Below, piece by piece: positions 37,922 through 47,936 of a stretch of 64,000 nucleotides of DNA; position 1 is the first letter of the stretch; every line of letters starts with the position of its first letter. The DNA comes from an uncultured Bacteroides sp. (GTDB lineage Bacteria; Bacteroidota; Bacteroidia; Cytophagales; Cyclobacteriaceae). A program made the position numbers and the translations under genes. Below the pieces are notes generated by a model. It was not told where the DNA came from, did not search any database, and saw only the letters and a list, made by a program, of their open reading frames with translations. Location of the stretch: assembly GCA_902168185.1 (NCBI GenBank), contig CABHOV010000046.1, positions 310,001 through 374,000 of the forward strand, read 5' to 3'.

Positions 37922-38743
37922 TTAGCGAATCTCCCAATAACGCTTAAGCATTTTGAGGAAGTCTTCCATCTGGTGTAATGGAATCATATTGGGGCCGTCA
38001 CTTAATGCAACTTCGGGGTTTGGATGTGTCTCGATGAAGAAACCATCTACACCGGCAGCGGCAGCAGCACGAGCGAGGAACGGAGCAAACTCACGTTGAC
38101 CTCCGGACGATCCGCCTTTGCCTCCGGGTTGTTGAACAGAGTGTGTTACATCAAAGATCACCGGCGTATATTGACGCATGATAGGCAGCGAACGGATGTC
38201 AACGATCAAAGTGTGATATCCGAAGCTTGCACCACGTTCGGTCAGAAATACATTGTTGTTATTTTCTCCGCGTACTTTATCAACGGCATACTTCATGTCT
38301 TCCGGAGCCATGAACTGACCTTTCTTAATTTTTACAGCTTTACCTGTACGAGCCGCAGCCTTTAGTAAATCTGTCTGGCGACATAAGAAGGCAGGGATCT
38401 GTAGTACATCAGCAACCTCCGCTGCTTCTGCACATTGATACGATTCATGAACGTCCGTTACGATGGGTACATTCAATTCTTTTTTTACACGCGCCAGAAT
38501 TTCAAGACCATCTTCTTTTGACGGTCCCCTATAGGAACCTGAGGACGTACGGTTTGCTTTATCGAATGAAGACTTGAATACATATTGAATGTCCAGCTTC
38601 TCGCAGAGCTCTTTTACTTTGCTTCCGGTTTGAATACATATTTCATAACTCTCCGCTGCACAAGGGCCGCCAAACAAAACCATCTTGTCTCCACCCAGTG
38701 TGATCTTGTCTGCGATCTGAACCTTATCCTTAAATATTTCCAT
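37922..38743 (-). CDS. kdsA: 3-deoxy-8-phosphooctulonate synthase
   Basis: The 273-aa protein carries the DAHP/KDOPS barrel signatures: [32 protein letters not shown] and the family blocks [20 protein letters not shown] and [20 protein letters not shown] in shorter parts. It condenses phosphoenolpyruvate with arabinose 5-phosphate to give Kdo 8-phosphate, for lipopolysaccharide inner core. It lies 9 nt after the kdsC-type phosphatase gene, the next step of the same pathway. Length matches the family. Confidence 0.96.
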   Translation of the reverse strand: MEIFKDKVQIADKITLGGDKMVLFGGPCAAESYEICIQTGSKVKELCEKLDIQYVFKSSFDKANRTSSGSYRGPSKEDGLEILARVKKELNVPIVTDVHESYQCAEAAEVADVLQIPAFLCRQTDLLKAAARTGKAVKIKKGQFMAPEDMKYAVDKVRGENNNNVFLTERGASFGYHTLIVDIRSLPIMRQYTPVIFDVTHSVQQPGGKGGSSGGQREFAPFLARAAAAAGVDGFFIETHPNPEVALSDGPNMIPLHQMEDFLKMLKRYWEIR

Positions 38744-38752
38744 GTTTATAGT

Positions 38753-39292
38753 TTACGCTTCTAAAATTTTCTCAAACTCACCTCTCGCTGAAAGCACCAG
38801 GTCTGCCACTTCACGCAGTACACCATTGCCTCCTTTGGTAAGCGTTACAAGGTCTACACGATCTTTTATATACTGAAATGTATCCGCGGGACAAACACTG
38901 AAACCTGCCAATCTGAAAACAACAAGATCATTAATATCATCCCCAATGAATGCAACTTCTTTGGATTTCAATTTATAGTGCTGCACTAACTTCTCGAAAG
39001 TAGATGCTTTATCAAGTATTCCCTGGTGACAGAAGTCGATCTTCAGTTCTGCACATCGTTTTGTTGTTGCACCGGATTCTCTTCCGGATATAGCACCTGT
39101 AATAATACCGGCCTTTCGCAGGTGGCTGATGATCTGGCCATCCTTCACATTGAAGTTCTTGATCTCTTTACCAGTTTCATCGTAGATGATCTTTCCCTCC
39201 GATAACACACCGTCTACATCGAAAAAAATAGCTTTAATGTTACCAGCTTTCTTTACCTGTTCTTTGGTATACTTTGCAAGAATCTGTTTCAA
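38753..39292 (-). CDS. kdsC: 3-deoxy-D-manno-octulosonate 8-phosphate phosphatase, KdsC-type HAD
   Basis: The 179-aa protein is a cap-less HAD phosphatase: motif I IFFDVDGVLSEGKIIY, motif II GAISGRESG, motif IV FIGDDINDL, and the C-terminal TKGGNGVLREVADL that is typical of KdsC. It hydrolyses Kdo 8-phosphate to Kdo. Adjacency to kdsA supports the role. It is divergent from the acylase gene with an 88-nt shared upstream region. Confidence 0.93.
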   Translation of the reverse strand: MKQILAKYTKEQVKKAGNIKAIFFDVDGVLSEGKIIYDETGKEIKNFNVKDGQIISHLRKAGIITGAISGRESGATTKRCAELKIDFCHQGILDKASTFEKLVQHYKLKSKEVAFIGDDINDLVVFRLAGFSVCPADTFQYIKDRVDLVTLTKGGNGVLREVADLVLSARGEFEKILEA

Positions 39293-39380
39293 ACGATTGA
39301 TGGTTGTGTTTTATTCACGGAATTGTGTTCCGAAAATTAGAAAAAGGTTTTTACTTTCAAGCACCAAACCTAAACTGTCA

Positions 39381-41858
39381 ATGAAAGTTTTTAAGTTCCT
39401 CATCTCTCTTCTCATCACTGTAGGGCTGGTATACGTCCTGGATAACAGCTTGATGGTGAAGGGAAACCGCCTTCCCCCGTTAGGGAGATTCCTCGATCCG
39501 TTTCGTGGATTCTGGCAAAATATTGAATCGAAAGATGCTCCTGTTCCCGAACAACCGGATATTCCGGGGTTAAAGGGCAAGGTCACGATCGTATTCGATA
39601 GCCTGATGATCCCACATATATTCGCGGAGAACGATGAGGATCTTTACCTGGCGCAGGGTTATGTTACCGCCATGCACAGACTTTGGCAGATGGAAATTCA
39701 AACACATGCCGCCGCTGGAAGAGTTTCTGAAATTGTGGGAGAAGTAGCACTCGACAACGATAGGGCTAACCGAAGACTCGGGATGGTATATGGCGCCGAG
39801 AAAGCGTTGGCCGGTATGATGAAAAATCCCACCACCAAAATGATGGTAGAAAAATATACCGAAGGTGTAAATGCCTATATCGCATCACTCAATGATAAGA
39901 CACTTCCGTTCGAATATAAACTACTCGATTACAAACCTGAACCGTGGACACCTCTGAAGTGTGCTTTGCTGTTAAAGAATATGGCGAAAACACTTTGCAT
40001 GGGCGACAAGGATATCGAGATGACCAATATCCTGAAGCTGTACGGCAAAGATGTAGTGGAGTTGCTATATCCTGATCGCGAACCTATCGGTGATCCGATT
40101 GTCGACAATGCGAATGCCTGGAAATTTAAACCCATTACCTTTGATAGTATACCACGCAGTGTACCCGAAGAATATATCAATATAAAAAAATTACCTCCCT
40201 CCGATCCTACTGCTGGCAGTAACAACTGGGCTGTAAGCGGAAGTAAAACGGCAAGCGGTTCGCCTATACTGTGTGGCGATCCACATCTTAACTTATCGCT
40301 GCCTTCTATCTGGTATATCGTTCAGTTGCATGCGCCTGGTACAAATGCGATGGGCGCTTCCCTACCAGGATCTCCTGCTATCATTATAGGCTATACGGAT
40401 TCCGTTGCGTGGAGTGTTACAAACGCACAACGCGATCTTGTCGACTGGTTCGCTATTGAATTCGAGAATGACAAGAAGGATAAGTATATGTTTGATGGCA
40501 AATGGACGGAAACTAAAAAGGTGATTGAAGAGCTCCACGTTCGTGGGAAAGATATAGTGTACGATACCGTCATCTATACACACTGGGGTCCGATCACGTA
40601 TGATGAAGATTTTCATGGAGAGAACAATCTTGTACAGCACGCCTTCCGGTGGATGGCGCACGATGAATCGGAAGAACTCATGACGTTCTATAAATTGAAT
40701 CGTGCTAAAAATCATAATGACTATACGGATGCCCTTCATCATTACGCCACGCCGCCACAGAATTTCGTATTCGCCTCTGCCTCCGGAGATATAGCCATGC
40801 GGGTGCAGGGTAAATTTCCAGTGCGAAGAGTATATGAAGGCAAATTCATACTCGATGGCAGTAAAAGCTCCAGCGGCTGGCAAGCCTATATACCAAACGA
40901 ACAAAATATACAGTATAAAAATCCGGAACGCGGCTTTGTAAGCTCTGCAAATCAATACCCGGTAGATGCTACTTATCCCTACTACATTACAGCTTCAAAT
41001 TTCGAAGCCTATCGCAACCGAAGGATAAACACTGTACTGAACGGATCGAATGGAATTACCGTAGAGGACATGATGAAGCTGCAAAACGATAACTATAATT
41101 TAAAAGCAGCAGAAAGTCTCCCTATATTTCTAAGTCACCTGGACTCCACGCATCTCACTCCACAACAGGCCAGGGCGTTTCAAATTCTGAAGGACTGGAA
41201 CTATATAAATGATAAGGATTCAGAAGGCGCTTCTTACTATGAAGCCTGGTGGGATGTACTGATGCCGTTGATCTGGGATGAGCTCGATAAAAACAAGACT
41301 GCCCTTACGCGTCCGACTACCTTTAATACTATCCGGTTGATCAAAGAAAAACCTGACCTTGTTTTCTTCGATATACAGGGAACGCCAGAAAAAGAAATAG
41401 CAGGAGATGTACTCCGAAAAGCTTTTGCACTGAGCGTTGATGATATTGAAAAATGGAAGCAGGAACGAAAAGCTAAACTTGCAACAACAGCGAGCAACGA
41501 AAAACAAGACGATGGTGCCCGGTGGTCGGTATATAAAGATAGCTATATAGGACATTTACTTCGCCTCGAGCCATTGAATGTACGGGTGCTCACCGGCGGT
41601 AATCACGACATCGTCAATGCGCATTCCAAAACCAATGGACCTTCGTGGAGAATGATCGTGAGTCTGGAAAAATCCGGAGCCAAAGGATGGGGTGTATATC
41701 CCGGTGGACAATCAGGAAATCCTGGAAGCACGTATTATAGTAACATGGTTCCAGCCTGGAGCACAGGGAAATATTATAGCCTGGGCTTCTTTCAAAGACC
41801 GGAAGATGCCGGTTCTGAAAAAATCACTACCCTTCAACTCAATCCTGCAACCAAATGA
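39381..41858 (+). CDS. Penicillin acylase family protein
   Basis: I use the ATG at 39381 (MKVFKFLISLLITVG), which gives a signal or membrane anchor; the frame is open to 39186 but that part overlaps kdsC. The 825-aa proenzyme is an Ntn hydrolase. The expected autocleavage site is Gly279-Ser280 in TAGSNNWAVSGSKTASGSP, with Ser280 as the nucleophile. Blocks such as NEDLYLAQGYVTAMHRLWQM (DEDLYLAQGYVTAMHRLWQ here) and the late GGNHDIVNAHSKTNGPSWRM follow. It would hydrolyse amides, perhaps acyl-homoserine lactones or peptide-like compounds, in the periplasm. The actual substrate is unknown. It shares a 4-nt ATGA overlap with the next gene. Confidence 0.9.
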   Translation: MKVFKFLISLLITVGLVYVLDNSLMVKGNRLPPLGRFLDPFRGFWQNIESKDAPVPEQPDIPGLKGKVTIVFDSLMIPHIFAENDEDLYLAQGYVTAMHRLWQMEIQTHAAAGRVSEIVGEVALDNDRANRRLGMVYGAEKALAGMMKNPTTKMMVEKYTEGVNAYIASLNDKTLPFEYKLLDYKPEPWTPLKCALLLKNMAKTLCMGDKDIEMTNILKLYGKDVVELLYPDREPIGDPIVDNANAWKFKPITFDSIPRSVPEEYINIKKLPPSDPTAGSNNWAVSGSKTASGSPILCGDPHLNLSLPSIWYIVQLHAPGTNAMGASLPGSPAIIIGYTDSVAWSVTNAQRDLVDWFAIEFENDKKDKYMFDGKWTETKKVIEELHVRGKDIVYDTVIYTHWGPITYDEDFHGENNLVQHAFRWMAHDESEELMTFYKLNRAKNHNDYTDALHHYATPPQNFVFASASGDIAMRVQGKFPVRRVYEGKFILDGSKSSSGWQAYIPNEQNIQYKNPERGFVSSANQYPVDATYPYYITASNFEAYRNRRINTVLNGSNGITVEDMMKLQNDNYNLKAAESLPIFLSHLDSTHLTPQQARAFQILKDWNYINDKDSEGASYYEAWWDVLMPLIWDELDKNKTALTRPTTFNTIRLIKEKPDLVFFDIQGTPEKEIAGDVLRKAFALSVDDIEKWKQERKAKLATTASNEKQDDGARWSVYKDSYIGHLLRLEPLNVRVLTGGNHDIVNAHSKTNGPSWRMIVSLEKSGAKGWGVYPGGQSGNPGSTYYSNMVPAWSTGKYYSLGFFQRPEDAGSEKITTLQLNPATK

Positions 41859-42205
41859 AGTTCATCATACAAGTAATCGCTATAGTTATATTGGCATATA
41901 TAGCCGAGTCATTTCTTCCGTGGTATAGCCTTGCCATAGCAGCCGCTATAGCCGGGTACTTTTTAAAATCGAAGGCTAACTTTCTCGCAGGGTTTCTGGC
42001 CATCGGATTTCTGTGGTTTATCAAAGCCTGGATGATCGACAGCGATGCTGCCGTTGATCTTGCCGGTAAAGTAGCGTTGATCTTTCCTTTGAAGGAGAAA
42101 AATCTGCTTATGCTTGTAACCGCTTGTCTCGGAGCAATTGTTGGCGGCTTTGCTACCCTTACCGGCTCTCTATTAAGAACCGAGAAGAAAAGAAACTACT
42201 ATTAA
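41855..42205 (+). CDS. Small hypothetical membrane protein
   Basis: The 116-aa protein starts in the ATGA overlap with the acylase stop. It has about four hydrophobic segments (FIIQVIAIVILAYIAESF, YSLAIAAAIAGYFL, FLAGFLAIGFLWFI, LLMLVTACLGAIVGG) and a basic tail (RTEKKRNYY). I recognise no domain. Coupling to the acylase suggests a shared function or membrane partner, but that is inference. Confidence 0.8.
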   Translation: MKFIIQVIAIVILAYIAESFLPWYSLAIAAAIAGYFLKSKANFLAGFLAIGFLWFIKAWMIDSDAAVDLAGKVALIFPLKEKNLLMLVTACLGAIVGGFATLTGSLLRTEKKRNYY

Positions 42206-42254
42206 CTTTCAAAAAGACCCAACCGGTATATCCTTCCTCTTGAGTATATTAAAT

Positions 42255-42290
42255 AAAACACTGCTTAACGAAACGTTAGCAGTGTTTTTA
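42255..42290. terminator. Intrinsic terminator after the acylase operon
   Basis: AAAACACTGC-T-TAACG pairs with CGTTA-GCAGTGTTTT around AAA, a 15-bp stem with one bulged base, followed by TTA. It starts 50 nt after the membrane-protein stop. A- and T-tracts on both sides could allow it to work in both directions. Confidence 0.8.
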
Positions 42291-42499
42291 TTACACGATG
42301 TGTCAAAACAAATTTGGATAGACTATATCAATTAGCGTTACAATCTAAATAGGTTTAAGAAACTCCGTATTCCTTATGCGTGTGCACCTCTTTGCCTATT
42401 TAGTTTATATCCCAACAGCATACTCCGTAGCCTCATCCACCTTCATGGATCGTCAAATAAATCCTCATTTTTTTTATAGTTTTTTCTTAAATTAAAGTA

Positions 42500-42544
42500 A
42501 CCAAAAGGCAAAAGGGCGGTATATCACAAAAGGAGCCTTTTGGT
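42500..42544. promoter_or_regulatory. Leader stem-loop before the 42581 permease gene
   Basis: ACCAAAAGGC at 42500-42509 pairs with GCCTTTTGGT at 42535-42544, a perfect 10-bp stem with a 25-nt loop that includes GGAG. It lies 37 nt before the permease start, so it may sit in the 5' leader. A regulatory role is a guess. Confidence 0.35.
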
Positions 42545-42580
42545 GTTCCGATTCAGTACATAACCGTAAATCAACTTGCC

Positions 42581-44965
42581 ATGATCAAAAGCTACTTCAA
42601 GATCGCGTGGAGAAACATTCTTCGTAGTAAAGGATATTCGTTTATCAATATCTCCGGCCTTGCTTTGGGCATGGCAGTGGCTATACTCATCGGACTATGG
42701 ATGTATGATGAGCTTACATTCAATACGTATCATTCCAACTATGAACGCATCGCGCAAGTTATGCAACACCAAACGTTCAATGGAAAGGTCGGCTCGCAGG
42801 TTGCTAATCCTGCAGTGATGGCTGAAGAGATCAGAAATGTTTACGGCAGTGATTTCAAATATGTATTGCAGTCCTCGTGGAATTTCGATCATACGCTTAC
42901 GTACGGGGACAAAATGTTTCTGAAGCCCGGAAGCTATTTCGAGCCCGAGGTTACCGATATGTTAAGCTTGAAAATGATCAAAGGCTCGAAGGACGGCTTG
43001 AAGAAAGACATGAATTCTATTCTACTTTCTGCCTCGGTAGCAAAGGCATACTTCGGAGACGAAGATCCGCTGGACAAAACCATGCGCATCGATAACGAGA
43101 GTGATGTGAAGGTAACAGGTATATATGAAGATCTTCCGGACAATACTTCATTCAAAGACATAAAATATATACTGCCCTGGGATTTATACTTAAGTGTCAA
43201 CCCATGGATCAAAAAGATGGAAAATCCTTGGGGAAGTAATTTTACACAAACTTTCGTTCAGGTTGCTGACAACGCTGATATGGAGAAAGTATCCGCTCGT
43301 ATCAAAGATGTAAAGTTAAATAAGATACCGGAAGATGACAGACGCTATAACCCCATCGTGTTTCTTCATCCGATGAAGAAATGGCATTTATACTCTGACT
43401 TTAAAGATGGAATAAATGTTGGCGGACGCATCAACAATGTATGGCTATTCGGAGTAACGGGAGTATTTGTACTATTGCTTGCCTGTATCAACTTTATGAA
43501 CCTGAGCACGGCGCGTTCTGAAAAACGCTCAAAAGAAGTGGGCATCCGTAAGTCCATTGGTTCGGTCCGTATACAACTCATCACGCAGTTCTTCAGTGAG
43601 TCGATCATGATTTCGTTCTTTTCATTTATACTGGCTCTACTCCTTGTGCTCATTGTATTGCCTCCTTTCAATACAATTGCGGATAAGAATATATCAATCC
43701 TTTGGTCAGAACCTGTGTTCTGGTTAATCGGTATTGGCTTTAGTATAGTAACGGGTCTTTTCGCAGGTGTATATCCTGCGTTGTTTCTGTCATCCTTTCA
43801 ACCCGTAAAAGTATTGAAGGGCACCTTTAAAGTCGGCAGGTTTGCATCGTTGCCGCGTAAAGTGTTGGTGGTCGTTCAATTTACTATTTCAATCACACTT
43901 ATCATCGGCACCATGGTGGTATATAAACAAATTCAACATGGACAGAGTAGGCCTATTGGATATAATCGCGATGGGTTAATCACCACCAGTGTAAATGAAG
44001 ACCGGCATAAGCACGCAGAAGTAATTCGCACTGAATTAAAAAATGAAAATGTTATTATAGAGATGACTGAATCCGGCAGTCCTACAACGGACGTATGGAA
44101 TACCAATGGTGGTTTTGATTGGGAAGGTAAAGATCCCGCTCTTGCTGTAGATTTCCCCAACAATGCTGTTAGCTATGAATATGGAAAAACGATTGGTTGG
44201 GAAATAAAAGAAGGCAGAGATTTTTCAAGAGAGTTTGCTTCCGATTCATTGGCGTTTATACTGAATGAATCCGCGGTTGCATTTATAGGATTAAAAGATC
44301 CCGTAGGTAAAATTTTACGTTGGGAAAATAAGCCCTGTACGATCATTGGTGTTGTGAAAGATTTACTCGTGCAGTCACCCTATCACCCGGTACGGCCCTC
44401 CCTTTTTCACCTTTCAACAAGTGCAGAAAATGTATTCATCATCAAGCTGAATCCTGAGCGCAGCACGCAGGAAGCCTTAAGTAAAATTGAAGCTGTATTT
44501 AAAAAATACAATCCAACAGCGCCTTTTCAATCCAGCTTCGTAGATGAAAGTTTTGCTCAAAAATTTGGCAACGAAAAACGTGTGGGTACACTCGCTGCGT
44601 TCTTCGCGGTGCTGGCAGTTCTCATCTCTTGTTTAGGTTTATTTGGACTCGCTTCGTTTGTAGCAGAACAACGCACAAAAGAAATCGGCATTCGAAAAGT
44701 ACTTGGGGCCTCCGTTGCTAATCTATGGCGAATGCTTTCCCGAGATTTTGTAACACTCGTAATTCTATCGTGTCTCATCTCGATTCCACTGGCATGGTAT
44801 GAATTGAATAACTGGTTACAGGAGTATGAATATCGCACCGATATATCCTGGTGGATATTTGCGATAGCCAGTTCAGGTGCGTTGATTATTACGCTTCTCA
44901 CAGTAAGTTTCCAGGCAATAAAAGCCGCGCTGAAAAATCCAGTCAAGAGTTTGAGATCGGAATAA
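42581..44965 (+). CDS. FtsX/MacB-like ABC transporter permease
   Basis: The 794-aa protein has the Bacteroidota eight-helix permease layout: FKIAWRNILRSKGYSFINIS and the first TM, a MacB-type periplasmic domain, FtsX core (ARSEKRSKEVGIRKSIGSVR), a second periplasmic domain and a second FtsX core (EQRTKEIGIRKVLGASVANL), ending NPVKSLRSE. These permeases probably expel peptides or lipids or do mechanical work on the envelope with an ATPase of the LolD/MacB group. No ATPase gene is adjacent. It is a single transcription unit. It is a paralogue of the genes at 50272 and 57396. Confidence 0.92.
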   Translation: MIKSYFKIAWRNILRSKGYSFINISGLALGMAVAILIGLWMYDELTFNTYHSNYERIAQVMQHQTFNGKVGSQVANPAVMAEEIRNVYGSDFKYVLQSSWNFDHTLTYGDKMFLKPGSYFEPEVTDMLSLKMIKGSKDGLKKDMNSILLSASVAKAYFGDEDPLDKTMRIDNESDVKVTGIYEDLPDNTSFKDIKYILPWDLYLSVNPWIKKMENPWGSNFTQTFVQVADNADMEKVSARIKDVKLNKIPEDDRRYNPIVFLHPMKKWHLYSDFKDGINVGGRINNVWLFGVTGVFVLLLACINFMNLSTARSEKRSKEVGIRKSIGSVRIQLITQFFSESIMISFFSFILALLLVLIVLPPFNTIADKNISILWSEPVFWLIGIGFSIVTGLFAGVYPALFLSSFQPVKVLKGTFKVGRFASLPRKVLVVVQFTISITLIIGTMVVYKQIQHGQSRPIGYNRDGLITTSVNEDRHKHAEVIRTELKNENVIIEMTESGSPTTDVWNTNGGFDWEGKDPALAVDFPNNAVSYEYGKTIGWEIKEGRDFSREFASDSLAFILNESAVAFIGLKDPVGKILRWENKPCTIIGVVKDLLVQSPYHPVRPSLFHLSTSAENVFIIKLNPERSTQEALSKIEAVFKKYNPTAPFQSSFVDESFAQKFGNEKRVGTLAAFFAVLAVLISCLGLFGLASFVAEQRTKEIGIRKVLGASVANLWRMLSRDFVTLVILSCLISIPLAWYELNNWLQEYEYRTDISWWIFAIASSGALIITLLTVSFQAIKAALKNPVKSLRSE

Positions 44966-45467
44966 ATCGCATAAAGTTTCAGCAACTATATTCGTTACCC
45001 TTACCATCAACAAAATATATCAAGTGCTAGACATCATATATGGTGATGTCTAACACTTGATCAAAGAATTAGTCTGCCATCCATTGTAGATTTCCCTCCT
45101 TGCCTACACCTATATCAATTTAATACTGTAGACAATTGGACACGATTGGACAGTGATCGGTCACTCTTCTAATAAGTCTGAATATTACTCCATAATCATT
45201 TGCCAGAAATTACATAACGTCGTACACCTGTTAAGAAACGCTCGAATCACCGGGAACAAAATTTTACGAAATGTGCTGGTGATACGTATGATGAGTGGCT
45301 AATCTCCATTTGTAATTCTGTAAAAGAATAAAAAGAGTATACATTCTGAGAGTTCACATGCACGTTGTGCGTAAAAATTACCACGGGATTGAAAAAATAC
45401 TCAACCTAGGAACGTGAACAGTATAGAAGAGTAAGTAATAATAACAACCAACTAAAATAGCATTGAT
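44966..45467. other. Intergenic region with an 18-bp stem
   Basis: About 500 nt without a gene. An inverted repeat at 45019-45061 is described separately. GTGATCGGTCAC near 45152-45163 is a short dyad. The rest is AT-rich and probably includes the SDR promoter; I found no match to the Bacteroidota TTG/TAnnTTTG consensus. Confidence 0.5.
45019..45061. terminator. Long inverted repeat, candidate terminator of the permease gene
   Basis: ATCAAGTGCTAGACATCA pairs with TGATGTCTAACACTTGAT around TATATGG, 18 pairs with a single C/A mismatch. It lies 54 nt after the permease stop. There is no T-tract behind it, so it may be an RNA-stabilising or bidirectional element instead. Confidence 0.5.
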
Positions 45468-46277
45468 ATGGAACAACATCAAAACCAATATGCACTGGTT
45501 ACAGGAGCTACCAGTGGCATAGGATATGAATTGGCTAAACAAGCAGCTGAACATGGTTACAATTTAGTAATTGTTGCACGGTCGCAGGACGCACTTCAAA
45601 GCTGTGCTAAAGATTTTCTAAAGTATGGGATCAATGTGATTCCTCTTGCTAAAGACTTGTTTAATCCAGGCGCTGCTCTGGAATTATACAATGAAGTAAA
45701 GGGTAAAGGTATAGAGATTAACCTGCTGATTAACGATGCGGGCCAAGGTCAATACGGTTTGTTTATCGAGACTGATATTAACCGGCAACTTGAGATTATC
45801 CAACTAAATATAGCCTCGTTAACGGCCCTCACCTATTACTTCCTGAAAGATATGGTAGCCCGAAACGAAGGCAGAATTTTGCAGGTTGCTTCTATTGCCT
45901 CGAATCTTCCCGGTCCGCTTCAGGCAGTATATCATGCTACCAAAGCTTATGTGTTATCCTTTACAGAGGCGTTGATCAACGAGTTGAAAGATACCGAAGT
46001 GATCATGACAGCGCTTCAGCCGGGTGTTACCGACACTGATTTCTTCGACAAAGCCGGAGCACAAAATTCAAAATTGGTAGAAGATCCATCCAAGATGTCC
46101 GATCCTGCACAAGTTGCAAAAGACGGTTTCGAAGCTTTGATGGCTGGTAAAGATAAAGTGGTATCTGGCTTCAAAAACAAAATGATGGTTAGCATGAGCC
46201 ACGTTACACCGGATAGCGTAAACGCTGAACGTATACGGAAAATGTCAGAAGAGCAGGATCATGATGAGAATTCCTGA
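45468..46277 (+). CDS. Short-chain dehydrogenase/reductase
   Basis: The 269-aa classical SDR has the cofactor motif VTGATSGIGYELA (residues 11-23), NDAG in place of the usual NNAG/NNAG-like motif, and the catalytic Ser (VASIASNLPG) and YHATK (Tyr-x-x-x-Lys). It would reduce or oxidise a small carbonyl or alcohol with NAD(P)H. The C-terminal EEQDHDENS is acidic. It is 69 nt before the aldehyde oxidoreductase operon on the same strand, so joint function is possible but not shown. The substrate is unknown. Confidence 0.92.
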   Translation: MEQHQNQYALVTGATSGIGYELAKQAAEHGYNLVIVARSQDALQSCAKDFLKYGINVIPLAKDLFNPGAALELYNEVKGKGIEINLLINDAGQGQYGLFIETDINRQLEIIQLNIASLTALTYYFLKDMVARNEGRILQVASIASNLPGPLQAVYHATKAYVLSFTEALINELKDTEVIMTALQPGVTDTDFFDKAGAQNSKLVEDPSKMSDPAQVAKDGFEALMAGKDKVVSGFKNKMMVSMSHVTPDSVNAERIRKMSEEQDHDENS

Positions 46278-46346
46278 TTTTATCCTGATACAATAGTATA
46301 GGTATATATGCAGGTTGGTAAAAAATAAGTATATAAAGAGACCTTC

Positions 46347-46892
46347 ATGAAGGATATAATGAACAAAGAGGTTGATGATCGCAAAGAAGATGCAATCGTC
46401 ACAGAAAAGCAATTGCTCCCCGTGCAATTGAACGTAAACGGCAAGCAGTATATCCTTCACCTGGAGCCCTGGACAAGTCTACTTGATGCTTTGCGCGAAC
46501 ACCTGGGATTGACCGGTACAAAAAAAGGATGCGATCACGGACAGTGTGGTGCATGCACAATTTTGATTGATGGTAAACGAATTAATTCTTGCCTCACATT
46601 TGCTGTAATGTACCAGGGTGTTCCGATCACTACCATTGAAGGGTTGGCGCAAGGCGACAAACTTCATCCTTTGCAACAAGCTTTTATCAAGCATGACGCG
46701 TTTCAATGTGGCTACTGTACACCCGGACAAATCTGCTCGGCACAAGGCATGCTCAACGAAGGTCATGCGTATAGCCGTGACGATATACATGAACTGATGA
46801 GCGGAAATCTTTGTCGATGTGCAGCCTATAATAATATTGTAAAGGCTATTGAAGAAGTGATAGAAACCGGGCAAACTCCTGATGCTGTATGA
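46347..46892 (+). CDS. Aldehyde oxidoreductase [2Fe-2S] subunit, PaoA-like
   Basis: The 181-aa protein has a plant-type [2Fe-2S] domain (KGCDHGQCGACTILIDGKR, then NSC) and the all-alpha [2Fe-2S] domain (FQCGYCTPGQI, NLCRCAAYNNI). It passes electrons from the molybdenum centre to FAD. It has no Tat signal; the N-terminus is MKDIMNKEVDDRKE. The start may be ATG 46359. Its stop overlaps the FAD subunit start by 4 nt (ATGA). Order Fe-S, FAD, Mo matches PaoABC/YagTSR of E. coli. Confidence 0.94.
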   Translation: MKDIMNKEVDDRKEDAIVTEKQLLPVQLNVNGKQYILHLEPWTSLLDALREHLGLTGTKKGCDHGQCGACTILIDGKRINSCLTFAVMYQGVPITTIEGLAQGDKLHPLQQAFIKHDAFQCGYCTPGQICSAQGMLNEGHAYSRDDIHELMSGNLCRCAAYNNIVKAIEEVIETGQTPDAV

Positions 46893-47923
46893 ACCGCTTC
46901 ACCTATACCAAAGCAAACAGCATAGACGATACGTTGCGTGAAGTTAACGCTGACCACGACATCAAGTTTATAGCCGGTGGTACAAATCTCATAGACTTGA
47001 TGCGGGCTAATGTAGAACATCCATCACACTTGGTGGACATTAATCACATTGATCTGCATGCTATACAGGAAACCGCAGAGGGAGGTCTTTCACTTGGTGC
47101 GTTGGTGAAGAATGCTGACACCGCGTATCATGAACACGTGCAAAGCCGCTATCCTCTTCTTGCCAAAGCTATATTAGCCGGTGCCTCACCTCAGTTGAGA
47201 AATATGGCGACCAACGGTGGTAATCTGTTGCAACGTACCCGCTGCTATTATTTTTATGATACAGCAACTCCATGTAACAAGCGCGTGCCTGGACAAGGAT
47301 GCTCTGCTATAAACGGGTTCAACAAGATCCATTCGATCCTTGGAACGAGCGCTCATTGTATCGCTACGCATCCGTCCGATATGTGTGTGGCTTTGGCAGC
47401 GCTCGAAGCTCGTATCAAAGTAATCGGTAATGATGGCGAACGCGTCATTCCGTTTGCTGAGTTCCATCGACTGCCCGGTGATACACCTCACATCGATTCA
47501 ACCTTGAAGCCGGGTGAACTCATCACCAGTATAGAATTACCATCGAAGGGATTTGAAACACATTATCAGTATATAAAATTACGAGACCGCAGGTCGTACG
47601 CTTTTGCCTTGGTGTCTGTTGCTGTTGGACTCGAACTGCAGGACGACTATATCCAGGAAGCACGCATTGCATTGGGTGGCGTAGCACATAAGCCTTGGCG
47701 AGATGAGACGGTGGAGAATTTTCTGAACGGAAAAAAAGCTGCGGAAGATGCCTTTGAGACAGCCGCGGAAATGATGATGAAAGATGCGAAAGGTTTTCGG
47801 TATAACAACTTCAAAATTGAAATGGCCAAACGCGCTATCGTCCGTGCCTTGGTGGATGCAAGAGATCTGAAAACACCAGAGCCTTTGCACTGCTATACCT
47901 ATAACCGGCATCAACAACAGTAA
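46889..47923 (+). CDS. Aldehyde oxidoreductase FAD subunit, PaoB-like with extra Fe-S loop
   Basis: The 344-aa protein has the CO dehydrogenase-type FAD motif FIAGGTNLIDLMR (residues 27-39) and NGGNLLQRTRC. In this family segment four cysteines stand at 119, 129, 138 and 157 (RTRCYYFYDTATPCNKR, QGCSAIN, SAHCIATHPSD), the pattern of the additional [4Fe-4S] cluster in E. coli PaoB/YagS. The subunit links the Fe-S centres to the final electron acceptor. It lies 13 nt before the molybdenum subunit gene. Confidence 0.93.
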   Translation: MNRFTYTKANSIDDTLREVNADHDIKFIAGGTNLIDLMRANVEHPSHLVDINHIDLHAIQETAEGGLSLGALVKNADTAYHEHVQSRYPLLAKAILAGASPQLRNMATNGGNLLQRTRCYYFYDTATPCNKRVPGQGCSAINGFNKIHSILGTSAHCIATHPSDMCVALAALEARIKVIGNDGERVIPFAEFHRLPGDTPHIDSTLKPGELITSIELPSKGFETHYQYIKLRDRRSYAFALVSVAVGLELQDDYIQEARIALGGVAHKPWRDETVENFLNGKKAAEDAFETAAEMMMKDAKGFRYNNFKIEMAKRAIVRALVDARDLKTPEPLHCYTYNRHQQQ

Positions 47924-47936
47924 ACATCCCTGACAC

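Noticed and set aside
39316-39332. CGGAA-N5-TTCCG dyad between kdsC and the acylase gene
   Set aside because: Only a 5-bp stem; expected by chance in this length.
39186-39380. N-terminal extension of the acylase from ATG 39186
   Set aside because: It overlaps kdsC on the other strand and places the signal peptide 65 residues inside; ATG 39381 is better.
40362-40955. 197-aa minus-strand ORF
   Set aside because: Antisense to the acylase gene, rich in Ile/Phe without domain; a shadow frame.
45152-45163. GTGATCGGTCAC dyad
   Set aside because: Short 4-bp arms with no second copy; not enough for an operator call.
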